Below are positions 20,722 through 29,355 of a stretch of 64,000 bases of DNA, in pieces. The stretch comes from an uncultured Pseudomonadota bacterium (GTDB lineage Bacteria > Pseudomonadota > Gammaproteobacteria > Enterobacterales > Succinivibrionaceae): contig ONIT01000002.1 of NCBI GenBank assembly GCA_900317945.1, forward strand, positions 1-64,000, written 5' to 3'. The translations under genes and the position numbers were made by a program. The notes beneath the pieces were generated by a model that worked only from the letters and a program-made list of their open reading frames with translations, searched no databases and was not told the origin of the DNA. Every line of letters begins with the position of its first letter. Positions within the stretch are counted from its first letter, which is position 1.

Positions 20722-21681
20722 TCAGGCTTTTGCGCCGAGCTTCTGGCGGATTACAGCTGCAGATCCTACAAGACCCGGCTGATCATTGACGATGACATAG
20801 ACGGGGATCTTGCTCAGGTATTCCTTGAACCTGCCCTTGTCCTCAAATGCGGTTCTGAAGCCTGACTTGAGGAAGAAGTCGAGGTTCTTCGGAATAATTC
20901 CGCCGGCGATGTAGACGCCTCCGAACGCGCCTGCGGTCAGGGCCAGATCTCCGCCGAACCTTCCGAGGATAATGCAGAAAAGGTTGAGTGCCCTGAAGCA
21001 GTCAGTATCGGAGTTCTGCTTGGCGCGGATGGCAACCTCTGCCGGAGTAAGGCGCTCAGGAGTCCTCTTGTCGGCAAAGACAATAGCCTCATAGAGATTG
21101 ACGAGTCCCGGGCCAGAGAGGATCCTCTCATATGATACATGTCCGAACTGCTTTCTCAGGATCTCAAGGATCTGATCTTCCTCTTCGCTGTTTGCAGCAA
21201 AGTCAACGTGTCCGCCCTCACCCGGAACGGAGATGTACTTCCTTCCAGTGTAAATAAGGTGTGCTACGCCAAGTCCGGTGCCCGGGCCGTAGACGGCAAT
21301 CGGCTTGTGGCTCTCAGGCTCTCCGCCTCCGACCTTCCTGAGATCCTCCGGCTTCATCTGGGTAACAGCCATCGATACGGCGGTAAAGTCATTGATGATC
21401 TCGAGCTGATCAAAGCCCAGGTGCTCCTTGGTCTCCTTGATGGAGAAGCTCCAGGAGGCATTGGTCATTACAACCTCATCGCCCTTGATGGGGCATGCCA
21501 TTGCGATGCAGCTGTTCTTCACTTCAGCACCCGTATCCTTGAGGTACTGTCTGATAACTTCTTCAAGAGAGGGATACGAAGTTGGGTAGGTCTTTACGCT
21601 GGAAATCTCACCACTCTCAAGGTTGCACAGCGCCATTCTGGCGTTGGTCCCACCTACATCGCCGACAAGAGCAAAAGCCAT
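20722..21681 (-). CDS. glk: Glucokinase
   Basis: Phosphorylates free glucose to glucose-6-phosphate with ATP. The 319 residues match E. coli Glk (321). The ATP-binding [13 protein letters not shown] is at 7-19, followed by [11 protein letters not shown] and the family strings [10 protein letters not shown] and [14 protein letters not shown] lies 8 bases before the ATG, and a CCGCC/GGCGG hairpin lies about 20 bases further upstream in the leader. It is transcribed alone. Functionally it complements MalQ and GlgX, which release free glucose from dextrins. Confidence 0.96.
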   Translation of the reverse strand: MAFALVGDVGGTNARMALCNLESGEISSVKTYPTSYPSLEEVIRQYLKDTGAEVKNSCIAMACPIKGDEVVMTNASWSFSIKETKEHLGFDQLEIINDFTAVSMAVTQMKPEDLRKVGGGEPESHKPIAVYGPGTGLGVAHLIYTGRKYISVPGEGGHVDFAANSEEEDQILEILRKQFGHVSYERILSGPGLVNLYEAIVFADKRTPERLTPAEVAIRAKQNSDTDCFRALNLFCIILGRFGGDLALTAGAFGGVYIAGGIIPKNLDFFLKSGFRTAFEDKGRFKEYLSKIPVYVIVNDQPGLVGSAAVIRQKLGAKA

Positions 21682-22049
21682 TGGTTTCTCCTAATTTTCC
21701 GCCCTGAAAATGAACGGCGGACAGCAAATAATTACCAAAAGGAAATTTTAATTCAAACACCGTGATCTAACAAGATTTCAGCTTTTAACACGTGACAGCT
21801 GGCACGATTTTACATATCCTTAAAAAAACTGCCTCAGCCTGAAGGGAATCCAATTTTTTAAGGGCTGAGCTGCGGCCGATTGCAGGGGGATTATTTGAAG
21901 TCAGGCAAAAATTTGAAAAATATCTGAGCCATTGGGAGTGATTTACAGCATTTCGATTAAAATTCGTCTAAAATGGCGTAAAAGCGCCAAAGCGCAAAAT
22001 TTTTAACAAAGTTAATCCCAAGTCTGAATTATTTATTGGCGAGATAACA
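21682..22049. promoter_or_regulatory. AT-rich divergent intergenic region, glk / 22050 gene
   Basis: No gene is supported. The region is A/T-rich with several TAAAAT-like boxes on both strands, for example near 21968 on the plus strand. A small inverted repeat GGCG/CGCC lies near 21974-21988. It presumably contains both divergent promoters; none can be singled out. Confidence 0.35.
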
Positions 22050-22676
22050 ATGACAGAAAGATCATCATCATTACTTAATATAAATGAGGATATTTGGCTT
22101 TCTCTTACTGAAGAAGGACTCATGCCCAGGTTTCTGCTTGCAGTCATGAATGATCTTCCTGAAAGTCACGTTGAATCAGTAGAGGATGTCAGCGTGGAGG
22201 AGCTTGAGAACTCCCCTGTAGCCGGCATTACTATGAGAAAGGGTGAATTCACCAATCTCGCTGGTTTCTGCATTACCTGCACGATTGACGGCGTTGCAAG
22301 TGAGATTATTCTTCTGAATGAAGAAATACCGTACATGAAGTGGTGGCACGACAAGAGCTTCTTTACCCTTAATTACTACAACGAGCACATTAAGTGCCTG
22401 AAGGGACTCTCCGTCAAGTCCAAGGTCCGCCGCCGCATAGTCCTTTCCTTCCTGCTTGACAAGGACATCAACCTTGACAAGTTCCATACTGTAAACACCT
22501 TCCTCACTGATGACGGCAAGGGAAACCAGGTTAAGGACAGCACTTTCCAGGTTCATGACATCAACTTCCTCTGCATTCCTGATGAGGATACCAAGCTTGC
22601 CCACTGGTGCAGGCTCCTGATTGCAACTGACATGAATGAAATTGCAAGAATAGCCCAGAACCATCAGATCGGCTGA
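22050..22676 (+). CDS. Unknown conserved-looking soluble protein
   Basis: Not recognised. It is 208 residues, acidic, with no signal peptide, membrane segment or metal-binding cluster. The middle has a compact alternating region (GFCITCTIDGVASEIILLNEE) and an aromatic patch (MKWWHDKSFFTLNYYNEH), followed by KSKVRRRIVLSF. The reading frame is well formed, GGCGAG lies upstream of the ATG, and an intrinsic terminator follows, so it is probably a genuine single-gene unit. Position between glk and nadE gives no functional clue. Confidence 0.78.
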   Translation: MTERSSSLLNINEDIWLSLTEEGLMPRFLLAVMNDLPESHVESVEDVSVEELENSPVAGITMRKGEFTNLAGFCITCTIDGVASEIILLNEEIPYMKWWHDKSFFTLNYYNEHIKCLKGLSVKSKVRRRIVLSFLLDKDINLDKFHTVNTFLTDDGKGNQVKDSTFQVHDINFLCIPDEDTKLAHWCRLLIATDMNEIARIAQNHQIG

Positions 22677-22706
22677 TCCCTGATCGGCTTCTTGTGCTAT
22701 TGTATG

Positions 22707-22734
22707 AAGCGGTGCGGTATGTACCGCTTTTTTA
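22707..22734 (+). terminator. Intrinsic terminator after the 22050 gene
   Basis: Stem AAGCGGT with ACCGCTT (22707-22713 and 22723-22729) followed by a T tract, 30 bases past the stop and 23 bases before the chosen nadE start. Confidence 0.85.
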
Positions 22735-22756
22735 TTTCTCAACCGGCGTGTTCCTT

Positions 22757-24751
22757 ATGACAAAAATTATTAACATAGGCGCAGCATCAGTCAGCACTCT
22801 TGCCCTTGATCTTGAGGGGAATTCCCAGAAAATCATCGGCTGTCTCAGGGAAGCTGGAGAAAAAGGCGCAGACATAGTTCTTTTCCCTGAGCTGTGCCTG
22901 ACCGGCTATGGAGCAGAAGATCAGTTTTTCGTTACCGGCTGGATAAAAAAATCTGAAGAGTACATAAAAAAATTTTCAGAACATGTTCCTGAAGGAATGC
23001 TGGTCAGCGTTGGTTTCCCTCTTTTAATCAGCGGAGGCCAGGTTTTCAATGCCGCCGCCTTGATTGCCCATAAAAAAGTTATCGGCTGTGCCTGCAAGCA
23101 GTTCCTGGCGAGGAACGGGCTCCACTATGAGCCGAGGTGGTTCACGCCGTGGCCTAAAGGCAGGAGAGTATATCTTGATCTCTTCGGACAGAAAGATGTT
23201 CCTGTAGGCGATTTTGTATTTGAGGCCGGTGGAGTGAAGATAGGCTTTGAGATCTGCGAGGACTCATGGGTCGCAGACCGCCCTGGCTCATCTCTCTATA
23301 AGAGAGGTGCTGATATCATCCTCAATCCTTCGGCGAGCCACTTTGCCATAGGCAAGCAGCAGATCAGGGAACATTTCATCAGTGATGGCTCCCGTGCATT
23401 CGGCGCCGTATACGCCTATGCCAACCTGCTGGGATGCGAGTCAGGAAGGTCGGTCTTTGACGGTTCCGCAATCATTGCCAGCAATGGCGAGATTGTTGCC
23501 GAGACCAAAAGGCTGAGCTTCAGGAATTATGAGCTGTGCACTGCCTGTGCGGACATTTCGATGAACCGCGTAAACAGGCTTATGTCAAGCGAGGGAATTG
23601 AGCCTGAGACTGAAGGAATATACAGCTTCAGCGGCTTTGAGTTCAGACCTCATGACAGGTTCAGCATTTCCGCAAAGATCAAGATAAATCCTGAGAATGA
23701 ATACGAAACGGTAACAAGGGCCGTAGCCCTTGGGATGTGGGATTTTGCCAGGAGGACACATACCTCCGGCTTTGCCCTCTCGCTCTCCGGCGGCGCCGAT
23801 TCTGCCTTGTGCGCTGCTATGGCCTATTACGGAGTGGCAGAGGCAGCTGCGGCGCTTGGCAGAAAGGAATTCCTCGAAACGCTGCATACCATGGGGCTTA
23901 ATATTGAAGACCGGCTGGATCTCTCCGATCTGGAATTCATTCGTCAGGCTGTCATGCCGCAGTACCTGATTACTGTATACCAGGGATCAGAGCACAGCGG
24001 AGAGGTTACCCGCAATGCGGCTGAGATGATGGCGAAAAGCACCGGGGCCCACCATATTGAATGGCGCATCGACAGCATTGTGAAGGGATATACCGATCTC
24101 GTGAACAATGCCCTCGGCGAGAAGAATAAGCTTTCATGGGAAACAGATGACATCGCCCTGCAGAATATCCAGGCGCGCAGCAGATCCCCCGGAATATGGC
24201 TTATCGCCAACCACTGCAACAAGCTGCTGATTGCGACATCAAATCTTTCTGAGGCCTCTGTCGGCTACTGCACTATGGATGGAGACACCTCAGGATCGCT
24301 TTCTCCAATCGGAGGAATATCCAAATCCAGGATCCTCAGAATAAACAGATGGATTTATGAGAATGGCCTGAAAATCCAATATTCGGATGAAGTGCTGAGA
24401 ATCGATGCCATGAAATACATCATTGCCCAGCAGCCGACAGCAGAGCTCAGGCCTGTAGAGCAGACCGATGAAAGCGATCTGATGCCATATGATCTGATGG
24501 ATTTCATCCGCAGGCTCACTCACGTCAACCACCTTACTCCTCAGGAGATATGCGAGCAGGTCAGGAATTCTGAATTCGGCGCCAAGTATTCAGCCGAGCA
24601 GATTGATGGCTACGTTAAGAAGTTTTTCAGGCTGTACACGAGAAACCAGTGGAAGCGCGAGAGGCTAGCTGTCAGCTTCCATATCGAGGAGGACAGCTGC
24701 GATCCGAAGTCATACAGGAGATTCCCGGTACTCTGCGCCGGTCTTGCCTGA
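22757..24751 (+). CDS. nadE: Glutamine-dependent NAD+ synthetase
   Basis: Last step of NAD synthesis: amidates deamido-NAD using ammonia channelled from glutamine. It is the long two-domain form (664 residues; M. tuberculosis NadE 679), not the short ammonia-dependent E. coli type. The N-terminal nitrilase-like glutaminase has its triad as Glu45 (FPELCLTGY), Lys114 (CKQFLARN) and Cys167 (FEICEDSW). The C-terminal synthetase has the PP-loop SLSGGADSALC. The frame is open 21 codons further upstream through the preceding terminator; MTKIINIGAA at 22757 is the natural start. It stands alone, convergent with the arabinose cassette. Confidence 0.95.
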   Translation: MTKIINIGAASVSTLALDLEGNSQKIIGCLREAGEKGADIVLFPELCLTGYGAEDQFFVTGWIKKSEEYIKKFSEHVPEGMLVSVGFPLLISGGQVFNAAALIAHKKVIGCACKQFLARNGLHYEPRWFTPWPKGRRVYLDLFGQKDVPVGDFVFEAGGVKIGFEICEDSWVADRPGSSLYKRGADIILNPSASHFAIGKQQIREHFISDGSRAFGAVYAYANLLGCESGRSVFDGSAIIASNGEIVAETKRLSFRNYELCTACADISMNRVNRLMSSEGIEPETEGIYSFSGFEFRPHDRFSISAKIKINPENEYETVTRAVALGMWDFARRTHTSGFALSLSGGADSALCAAMAYYGVAEAAAALGRKEFLETLHTMGLNIEDRLDLSDLEFIRQAVMPQYLITVYQGSEHSGEVTRNAAEMMAKSTGAHHIEWRIDSIVKGYTDLVNNALGEKNKLSWETDDIALQNIQARSRSPGIWLIANHCNKLLIATSNLSEASVGYCTMDGDTSGSLSPIGGISKSRILRINRWIYENGLKIQYSDEVLRIDAMKYIIAQQPTAELRPVEQTDESDLMPYDLMDFIRRLTHVNHLTPQEICEQVRNSEFGAKYSAEQIDGYVKKFFRLYTRNQWKRERLAVSFHIEEDSCDPKSYRRFPVLCAGLA

Positions 24752-24853
24752 TCAGGCCTTGACTGCCGGCATGCCCTCTCAGCGAGACCTCAGGGAGGGC
24801 CTGCTGCTTGACAGACTGCCGCTTTCAGCCTTCCGGCAGAAGCGGCTCTGATT

Positions 24854-25282
24854 TCAGTCATTTGCTGTTTTTCTGAAAGTAATAAAGAGATGCAGCAGAT
24901 AGCTCGTGACTGTCAGAACTGACAGTGCGCAGAAATGCGCGATGAATTCTTCTGTATTGCGGTAATCCGGATTATCCCAGACTAATGCAAGCAGCCAGAG
25001 GAACAGCTCTGCTAGCAGGACAGTCTGCACTATTCCGATCACGTTTACGGCAATGAACCTTATGATCTCTCCCTCGGTATTGCCCTTGCTCTTGTAGACA
25101 ACGTTTTTATAAAGTACGAACCCGACGAGGGATCCGATTACATACGCCACTACAACGGCGAGGGCAAATGGCATGATCATGGAGCAGAGAGGCCGTGAAA
25201 GCAGATTGACCAGCGTGGAAATGCCGCCACAGACAATAAACTTGAAAAAACGGCCTGATACCAGATTAGCCAGACTTTTCAC
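24854..25282 (-). CDS. GtrA-like membrane protein
   Basis: The 142 residues have four predicted membrane segments and a GtrA-family pattern (FKFIVCGGISTLVNLL near the N-terminus). GtrA-like proteins are proposed to flip polyprenyl-phosphate-linked sugars across the inner membrane. Its start overlaps the upstream reductase stop by 4 bases (ATGA), so translation is coupled. It is the last gene of the polyprenyl-phospho-arabinose operon. In M. tuberculosis a GtrA-like gene (Rv3789) also neighbours dprE1-dprE2, which supports a role in lipid-linked arabinose export or in recruiting a transferase. Membrane assignment is confident; flippase activity is inferred. Confidence 0.88.
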   Translation of the reverse strand: MKSLANLVSGRFFKFIVCGGISTLVNLLSRPLCSMIMPFALAVVVAYVIGSLVGFVLYKNVVYKSKGNTEGEIIRFIAVNVIGIVQTVLLAELFLWLLALVWDNPDYRNTEEFIAHFCALSVLTVTSYLLHLFITFRKTAND

Positions 25283-26034
25283 CTGAGCTGCCTAACTCTG
25301 TTGAATATAAAGTAAGGGAGATGCCTGACAATGAACATTATGAATATCCACTTGAAAGGAGCGTAAATCTCCTTCCGTCCGACATTGACGCCATTTACAA
25401 TGCATTTTGCCACGTCTTCTACAGGAGCCAGCATCTTCCTGTTTTCCATTGATGCTGTCATAGGAGTAGAGGTAGGCCCCGGCTTGATGAGGGAGATCAT
25501 CGGTCCGCTCTCAAAGCCGAATCTCTGGGTAAGTCCCTCAGCGGCTGCGGCAATCATTGCCTTTGACGCGCCGTAAATGTAATTTGAGGCCCTGCCCCTG
25601 TCACCTGCCACAGAGCCGATTACTGCAAGGTGGGCTGAGGAATTCCCTTTGAGCTTCATGGCAAAAGACTGGAGGAACAGCACAGGCGAGACGCCGGTAA
25701 CTTTCAGAACCTCCTCGCAGGTCCTGGGAGAGCCGTCTATGGTGCCCTGATCAGGCATGTACCCATGGGCAATCAGCACTGTATCCGGCAGATCGCCCTC
25801 ACAGGCCTGATTTACCAGCTGCTCAACACCGTCGGCAGTAACCATGTCGCCGGCTCTGACCTCAACTTTCAGAGATGTTCCGCCCCTGGTCTGAAGGTCC
25901 TTTGCGACGTCTTCAAGTTTGTCCTTGTTCCGGCCGATGAGGACAACTGAGGAATACTCACTGCTCTCAACCCAGAGCCTGGCGCAGGACTGCGCCATTA
26001 ATGATGTTGCACCGACAACAACAAGCTTTTTCAT
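25279..26034 (-). CDS. Short-chain reductase, DprE2-like (polyprenyl-phospho-2-keto-pentose reductase)
   Basis: SDR-family protein of 251 residues. The nucleotide-binding stretch VVVGATSLMAQSCARL near the N-terminus, a Ser in VIGSVAGDRGRAS and the YxxxK motif in NYIYGASKAMI are present. With its neighbour it matches the DprE1/DprE2 pair that converts polyprenyl-phospho-ribose to polyprenyl-phospho-arabinose; this enzyme would reduce the 2-keto intermediate. The frame opens at a TTG (26040), but ATG 26034 is preferred because GGGAG precedes it by 9 bases and it lies just after the TGA of the oxidase gene. Function depends largely on context. Confidence 0.88.
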   Translation of the reverse strand: MKKLVVVGATSLMAQSCARLWVESSEYSSVVLIGRNKDKLEDVAKDLQTRGGTSLKVEVRAGDMVTADGVEQLVNQACEGDLPDTVLIAHGYMPDQGTIDGSPRTCEEVLKVTGVSPVLFLQSFAMKLKGNSSAHLAVIGSVAGDRGRASNYIYGASKAMIAAAAEGLTQRFGFESGPMISLIKPGPTSTPMTASMENRKMLAPVEDVAKCIVNGVNVGRKEIYAPFKWIFIMFIVRHLPYFIFNRVRQLR

Positions 26035-26036
26035 TG

Positions 26037-27350
26037 TCAAACTCCCATAAGACGCCTGGACATATCTGAACTCATTTTAGGATCGCGGTATTTCAGAAAC
26101 TCATTGATTGTATCTGTGCCGTAGCCGCTTTCGAACATATCCCTCGGCTGCCTTGCATCCTTTGCCGTATAAAGCCTTCCGTGCGCGTTTCTGACGATAG
26201 CGTCAAGATCAGAGAGAAGCTTTAATGTGCTCTCTCCTCTGTTGGGGAAATCAAGCGCATAGGTGAATCCCTTGTAGGGGAAGCTCAGCATGCCGACGGA
26301 CTTGTAGTCGCCGAAAGTCTTGAGAACTCCGAGGAATGAGCCCTGGCCGGACTCAGCTATTACCTTCTGCATATCCTGTACTGCCTCGAGGCCTGTATCC
26401 GTCGGGACAACGCACTGGTACTGGAAAAATCCCTTGGGGCCGTAGATTCGGTTCCACTCAAGAATGCCGTCCAGAGGATAGAAGAACTTCTCATAGTGAA
26501 CCTTGAACGGCTCTTTTTTAAGGCACTGCATGGCAAAGTACAGCTTGTTGAAGCAGTACAGAGAAGGCGTATTTACGAGAGAGAACGGCATGGTGAACGG
26601 AACGGTAACAGAGAGATTCGGATGCTTGTCCCTACCTGACGTGTCAGAATCATCATTGTTGCCCCTCATGAAGATTCCTCTTTCGCCATTCCCCGTTATG
26701 CAGTCAATCCATGAGACAGTATGCTCATAGTCCTTCTCTGATGAATTGGCCAGATCAAAGAAGGTCTTGAGATCGTAATACGGGATGTTCTCGGCAATGA
26801 TCCAGGGGCCTGCCACCTTCTTGAGGCTCAGGGTGGCATCCAGGATGAATCCGGTAAGCCCGATGCCGCCTATGGTAGCGTGGTAGTATCCCTGGTTCTT
26901 GTCCGGGGAGCATTCAAGGATCTCACCGTCAGAGCGCAGCAGCCTGAATGACTTGACATGGTTGCCGAACGTTCCGAAGCGGTGGTGGTTCTTGCAGTGC
27001 ACATCATTGGCAATTGCGCCGCCTACTGAAATCATCTGGGTGCCAGGAGTCACAGGCAGCATGAAGCCGTTTTTGACCAGGAATCTCTGAAGGTTTCTCA
27101 GAATGACGCCGGATCCGCAGGTGACCTCGGCTTTTTCCGCATCAAAGGAGATGAAGTTGTCGAGATATCCTGACCAGAGGAGGACACCGTCCTTGTTATT
27201 GCAGACGTCTCCGTAGCTTCTGCCGTTGCCGCGGGGAAGAAAAGTCTTGTCCTTATAGAGCTCGAATGCCTTTCTGACTGACTCCCGGCCGGTAACGGCT
27301 ACCAGCTCCTGTTCCTCAAGGTTAAGCCTTCCCCAAGAAGAAATAAGCAT
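26037..27350 (-). CDS. FAD-linked oxidase, DprE1-like (polyprenyl-phospho-ribose 2-oxidase)
   Basis: The 437-residue protein has the N-terminal FAD-binding fold of the VAO/DprE1 family: LPRGNGRSYGD, then PVTPGTQMISVGGAIANDVHCKN, and GGIGLTGFI. It would oxidise the 2-hydroxyl of polyprenyl-phospho-ribofuranose. It sits 18 bases after the HAD-UbiA gene, and its TGA is followed within two bases by the reductase ATG. The same gene order (prenyltransferase, oxidase, reductase, GtrA) is known from D-arabinofuranose pathways in mycobacteria and in pilin-glycosylating Pseudomonas aeruginosa. Family assignment is firm; exact substrate is inferred from the operon. Confidence 0.9.
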   Translation of the reverse strand: MLISSWGRLNLEEQELVAVTGRESVRKAFELYKDKTFLPRGNGRSYGDVCNNKDGVLLWSGYLDNFISFDAEKAEVTCGSGVILRNLQRFLVKNGFMLPVTPGTQMISVGGAIANDVHCKNHHRFGTFGNHVKSFRLLRSDGEILECSPDKNQGYYHATIGGIGLTGFILDATLSLKKVAGPWIIAENIPYYDLKTFFDLANSSEKDYEHTVSWIDCITGNGERGIFMRGNNDDSDTSGRDKHPNLSVTVPFTMPFSLVNTPSLYCFNKLYFAMQCLKKEPFKVHYEKFFYPLDGILEWNRIYGPKGFFQYQCVVPTDTGLEAVQDMQKVIAESGQGSFLGVLKTFGDYKSVGMLSFPYKGFTYALDFPNRGESTLKLLSDLDAIVRNAHGRLYTAKDARQPRDMFESGYGTDTINEFLKYRDPKMSSDMSRRLMGV

Positions 27351-27368
27351 ATCTACCTTCCTAATATC

Positions 27369-28796
27369 TCAGAAACTTACTACTGAACATGCAAACAGAA
27401 CCGTAAAAAGAATGCCCGCGGTAAGGCTGATTGGATCCCTGATGGCATAAAGGACAGGATCCTCGTTCATCTCCCCGCGCCTCGCTTTCAGGGAAACATG
27501 CAGTATCCAGTAAAGCAGCACCGGCGTACAGCTGTACGCAAAAGAAGTATTTTCGAAATGATTGGCGCCTGCCTCTGCGTTTACGTAGAGAATGAAAAGC
27601 ACGACAGAGGCAAATCCTGAGGCCATAACTGACTCGGAAATAAAATCAATGTCCTCTGTTGTGTATGCCCTTCCGCTGGTCTTGACTTTGCCTGCAGCCT
27701 TAAGGTTGTGCAGCTCGCTCAGGCGCTTTACCCCGGCAAGTGAGAAAAAGATCAGGAAGGAGAATGAGACAAACCAGAGAGAGATGGGCACTGAGATCGC
27801 AACAATTCCTGATACCATGCGGAATGTATAGAGGAAGCCCAGGAGCATGCAGTCGATGACAGCGATTTTTTTCAGCCTGAACGAATAAAGCGTCGTTACG
27901 ACAAAATATATTGCGAGACAGGCAAGGAACCCGGCAGAGACAAACGAGCCCAGGACAATGCCTGCAAGAAGGAATACCGGCAGGAAAAACAGACCGAGCT
28001 TTATTGATACGCTGCCGGATGCGAGAGGACGGTGCTTCTTTGTCTCATTGCGCCGGTCATTGCCCAGATCCATGAGATCGTTCAGGATATAGACAAAAGA
28101 GGCGGTAAAGGAAAACGAGAAAAAGGCGAGCACCAGGCTACCCCAGTCCCCGATATTGAAAAAATGGCGGGCCGGTATGATAGGGACGAAGATCAGCAGA
28201 TTCTTGACCCACTGATGAATTCTTGCCATCTTGAGGATGCTTTTGAATCTGTTCTTCTCAATAACAAATGTTTTGGCCAAATCTGCCTGTTTCTTCAGCC
28301 TGGCGATGCTTTTTTCCGTGCCGACGGCGACAGCTGACTCGGCCTGACCGAAAATCGGTATGTCTACCGTGTCGTTCCCGACATAGACATATTTCTTCTC
28401 ACCAAATTCCTTATTGAGCAGTTCTGCTTTCCGCGCCCCTGACAGATTTCCCCGCTCGAGGGTTGTTCCGTAAAAGCCGTCAAATATGCCCGCAGATTGC
28501 GCTATGGCACCTACTATTTTCTCGTCTGAGGCTGATACAAGATAGATTTTTGCGCCGCCCTGCTTCTCAGCCTTAAGCCAGGACAGAAGCTCTGTGTTAT
28601 AAGGCAGTATTGACGGATCAAAATTGAAATAAGATGAGAGCCTGTATTTCAAATATGCCTTGCCCCTGAACAGCCAGGCAATGACCAGAAAGAGCACCAG
28701 CGGATTTCTTTTGACGGCATGGAGAAAAGACTCGTACAGCATATCGGTCTTAACCAAGGTATCGTCCAAATCAACTGCTATAACCTTTGATATCAT
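27369..28796 (-). CDS. HAD phosphatase-UbiA prenyltransferase fusion (polyprenyl-phospho-ribose synthase)
   Basis: A 475-residue fusion. Residues 1 to about 190 are a HAD-superfamily phosphatase with the nucleophile motif DLDDTL (Asp9, Asp11) and a GNDTVD acidic motif. From about 200 a multi-pass UbiA-family domain carries NDLMDLGNDRR with the Asp-rich prenyl-phosphate motif. In the arabinose pathway the UbiA part would attach 5-phosphoribosyl from PRPP to polyprenyl phosphate and the HAD part would remove the 5-phosphate. In M. tuberculosis these are separate genes (Rv3806c and a non-HAD phosphatase candidate). First gene of the four-gene operon. A ubiquinone-type UbiA is unlikely given the fusion and neighbours. 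Confidence 0.9.
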   Translation of the reverse strand: MISKVIAVDLDDTLVKTDMLYESFLHAVKRNPLVLFLVIAWLFRGKAYLKYRLSSYFNFDPSILPYNTELLSWLKAEKQGGAKIYLVSASDEKIVGAIAQSAGIFDGFYGTTLERGNLSGARKAELLNKEFGEKKYVYVGNDTVDIPIFGQAESAVAVGTEKSIARLKKQADLAKTFVIEKNRFKSILKMARIHQWVKNLLIFVPIIPARHFFNIGDWGSLVLAFFSFSFTASFVYILNDLMDLGNDRRNETKKHRPLASGSVSIKLGLFFLPVFLLAGIVLGSFVSAGFLACLAIYFVVTTLYSFRLKKIAVIDCMLLGFLYTFRMVSGIVAISVPISLWFVSFSFLIFFSLAGVKRLSELHNLKAAGKVKTSGRAYTTEDIDFISESVMASGFASVVLFILYVNAEAGANHFENTSFAYSCTPVLLYWILHVSLKARRGEMNEDPVLYAIRDPISLTAGILFTVLFACSVVSF

Positions 28797-28927
28797 GCCA
28801 TCTCCCGCTGCAGGCTGACTGCTGCATAACCAAAATCATGAATAACTGACAAAAAGGCTGCTGCATTTCCGGACGGTCCGGGAGGACTGCGGCTCCAGTG
28901 CTGCCTTGATTCGCGTTATAAGCAGTT

Positions 28928-28986
28928 ATTATACAGGAATTAGCCGAATCTGACCGTCTCCGGCTGTCTTGATTCATGATGAATCA
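28928..28986 (-). promoter_or_regulatory. Arabinose-cassette promoter and upstream inverted repeat
   Basis: A perfect minus-strand TATAAT lies at 28928-28933, 132 bases before the HAD-UbiA start; the -35 is poor. Upstream sits the inverted repeat TGATTCA-TGA-TGAATCA (28970-28986), roughly 50 bases before the transcription start, where an activator could bind. The regulator is unknown. The dyad resembles half-sites of several regulators and cannot be assigned. Confidence 0.45.
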
Positions 28987-29076
28987 TGATGCAGCAGACA
29001 ATTCTGCAGACACAAAACAGTAAGAGAATCTTTGAAAAACCTGAAGGAAATTATTAAGGGCTAGGATAAAAACTGA

Positions 29077-29153
<77 letters not shown>

Positions 29154-29174
29154 CCGAGCGAAACAACGAGGAAC

Positions 29175-29202
29175 ATTCTATCAGAGTTTTTTATAAAATC
29201 AA
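29175..29202 (-). promoter_or_regulatory. tRNA-Val promoter
   Basis: Minus strand: TTGATT (29197-29202), 16-base spacer, TAGAAT (29175-29180), 21 bases before the tRNA 5' end. Confidence 0.75.
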
Positions 29203-29286
29203 GCCTTGTTTAATAAAATTTCAAAAAAATTATGAAAAGGAAAATTCCACGCCAGCGCCATATGACAGTCTGCAGGGACAATCCTC

Positions 29287-29292
29287 TATAAT
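29287..29292 (+). promoter_or_regulatory. Candidate pepD -10 box
   Basis: A perfect TATAAT lies 63 bases before the pepD ATG. The -35 region (ATGACA, 29262-29267) is offset, with a 19-base spacer. Confidence 0.45.
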
Positions 29293-29355
29293 GCCGGAGA
29301 GAATTTTCAGATTTGAGAACCGGCTTTTGAGGTTCGTTCCCTTACAGGAGTCCAA

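Noticed and set aside
22694-22756. Upstream extension of nadE
   Set aside because: It reads through an intrinsic terminator; MTKIINIGAA is the family-like start.
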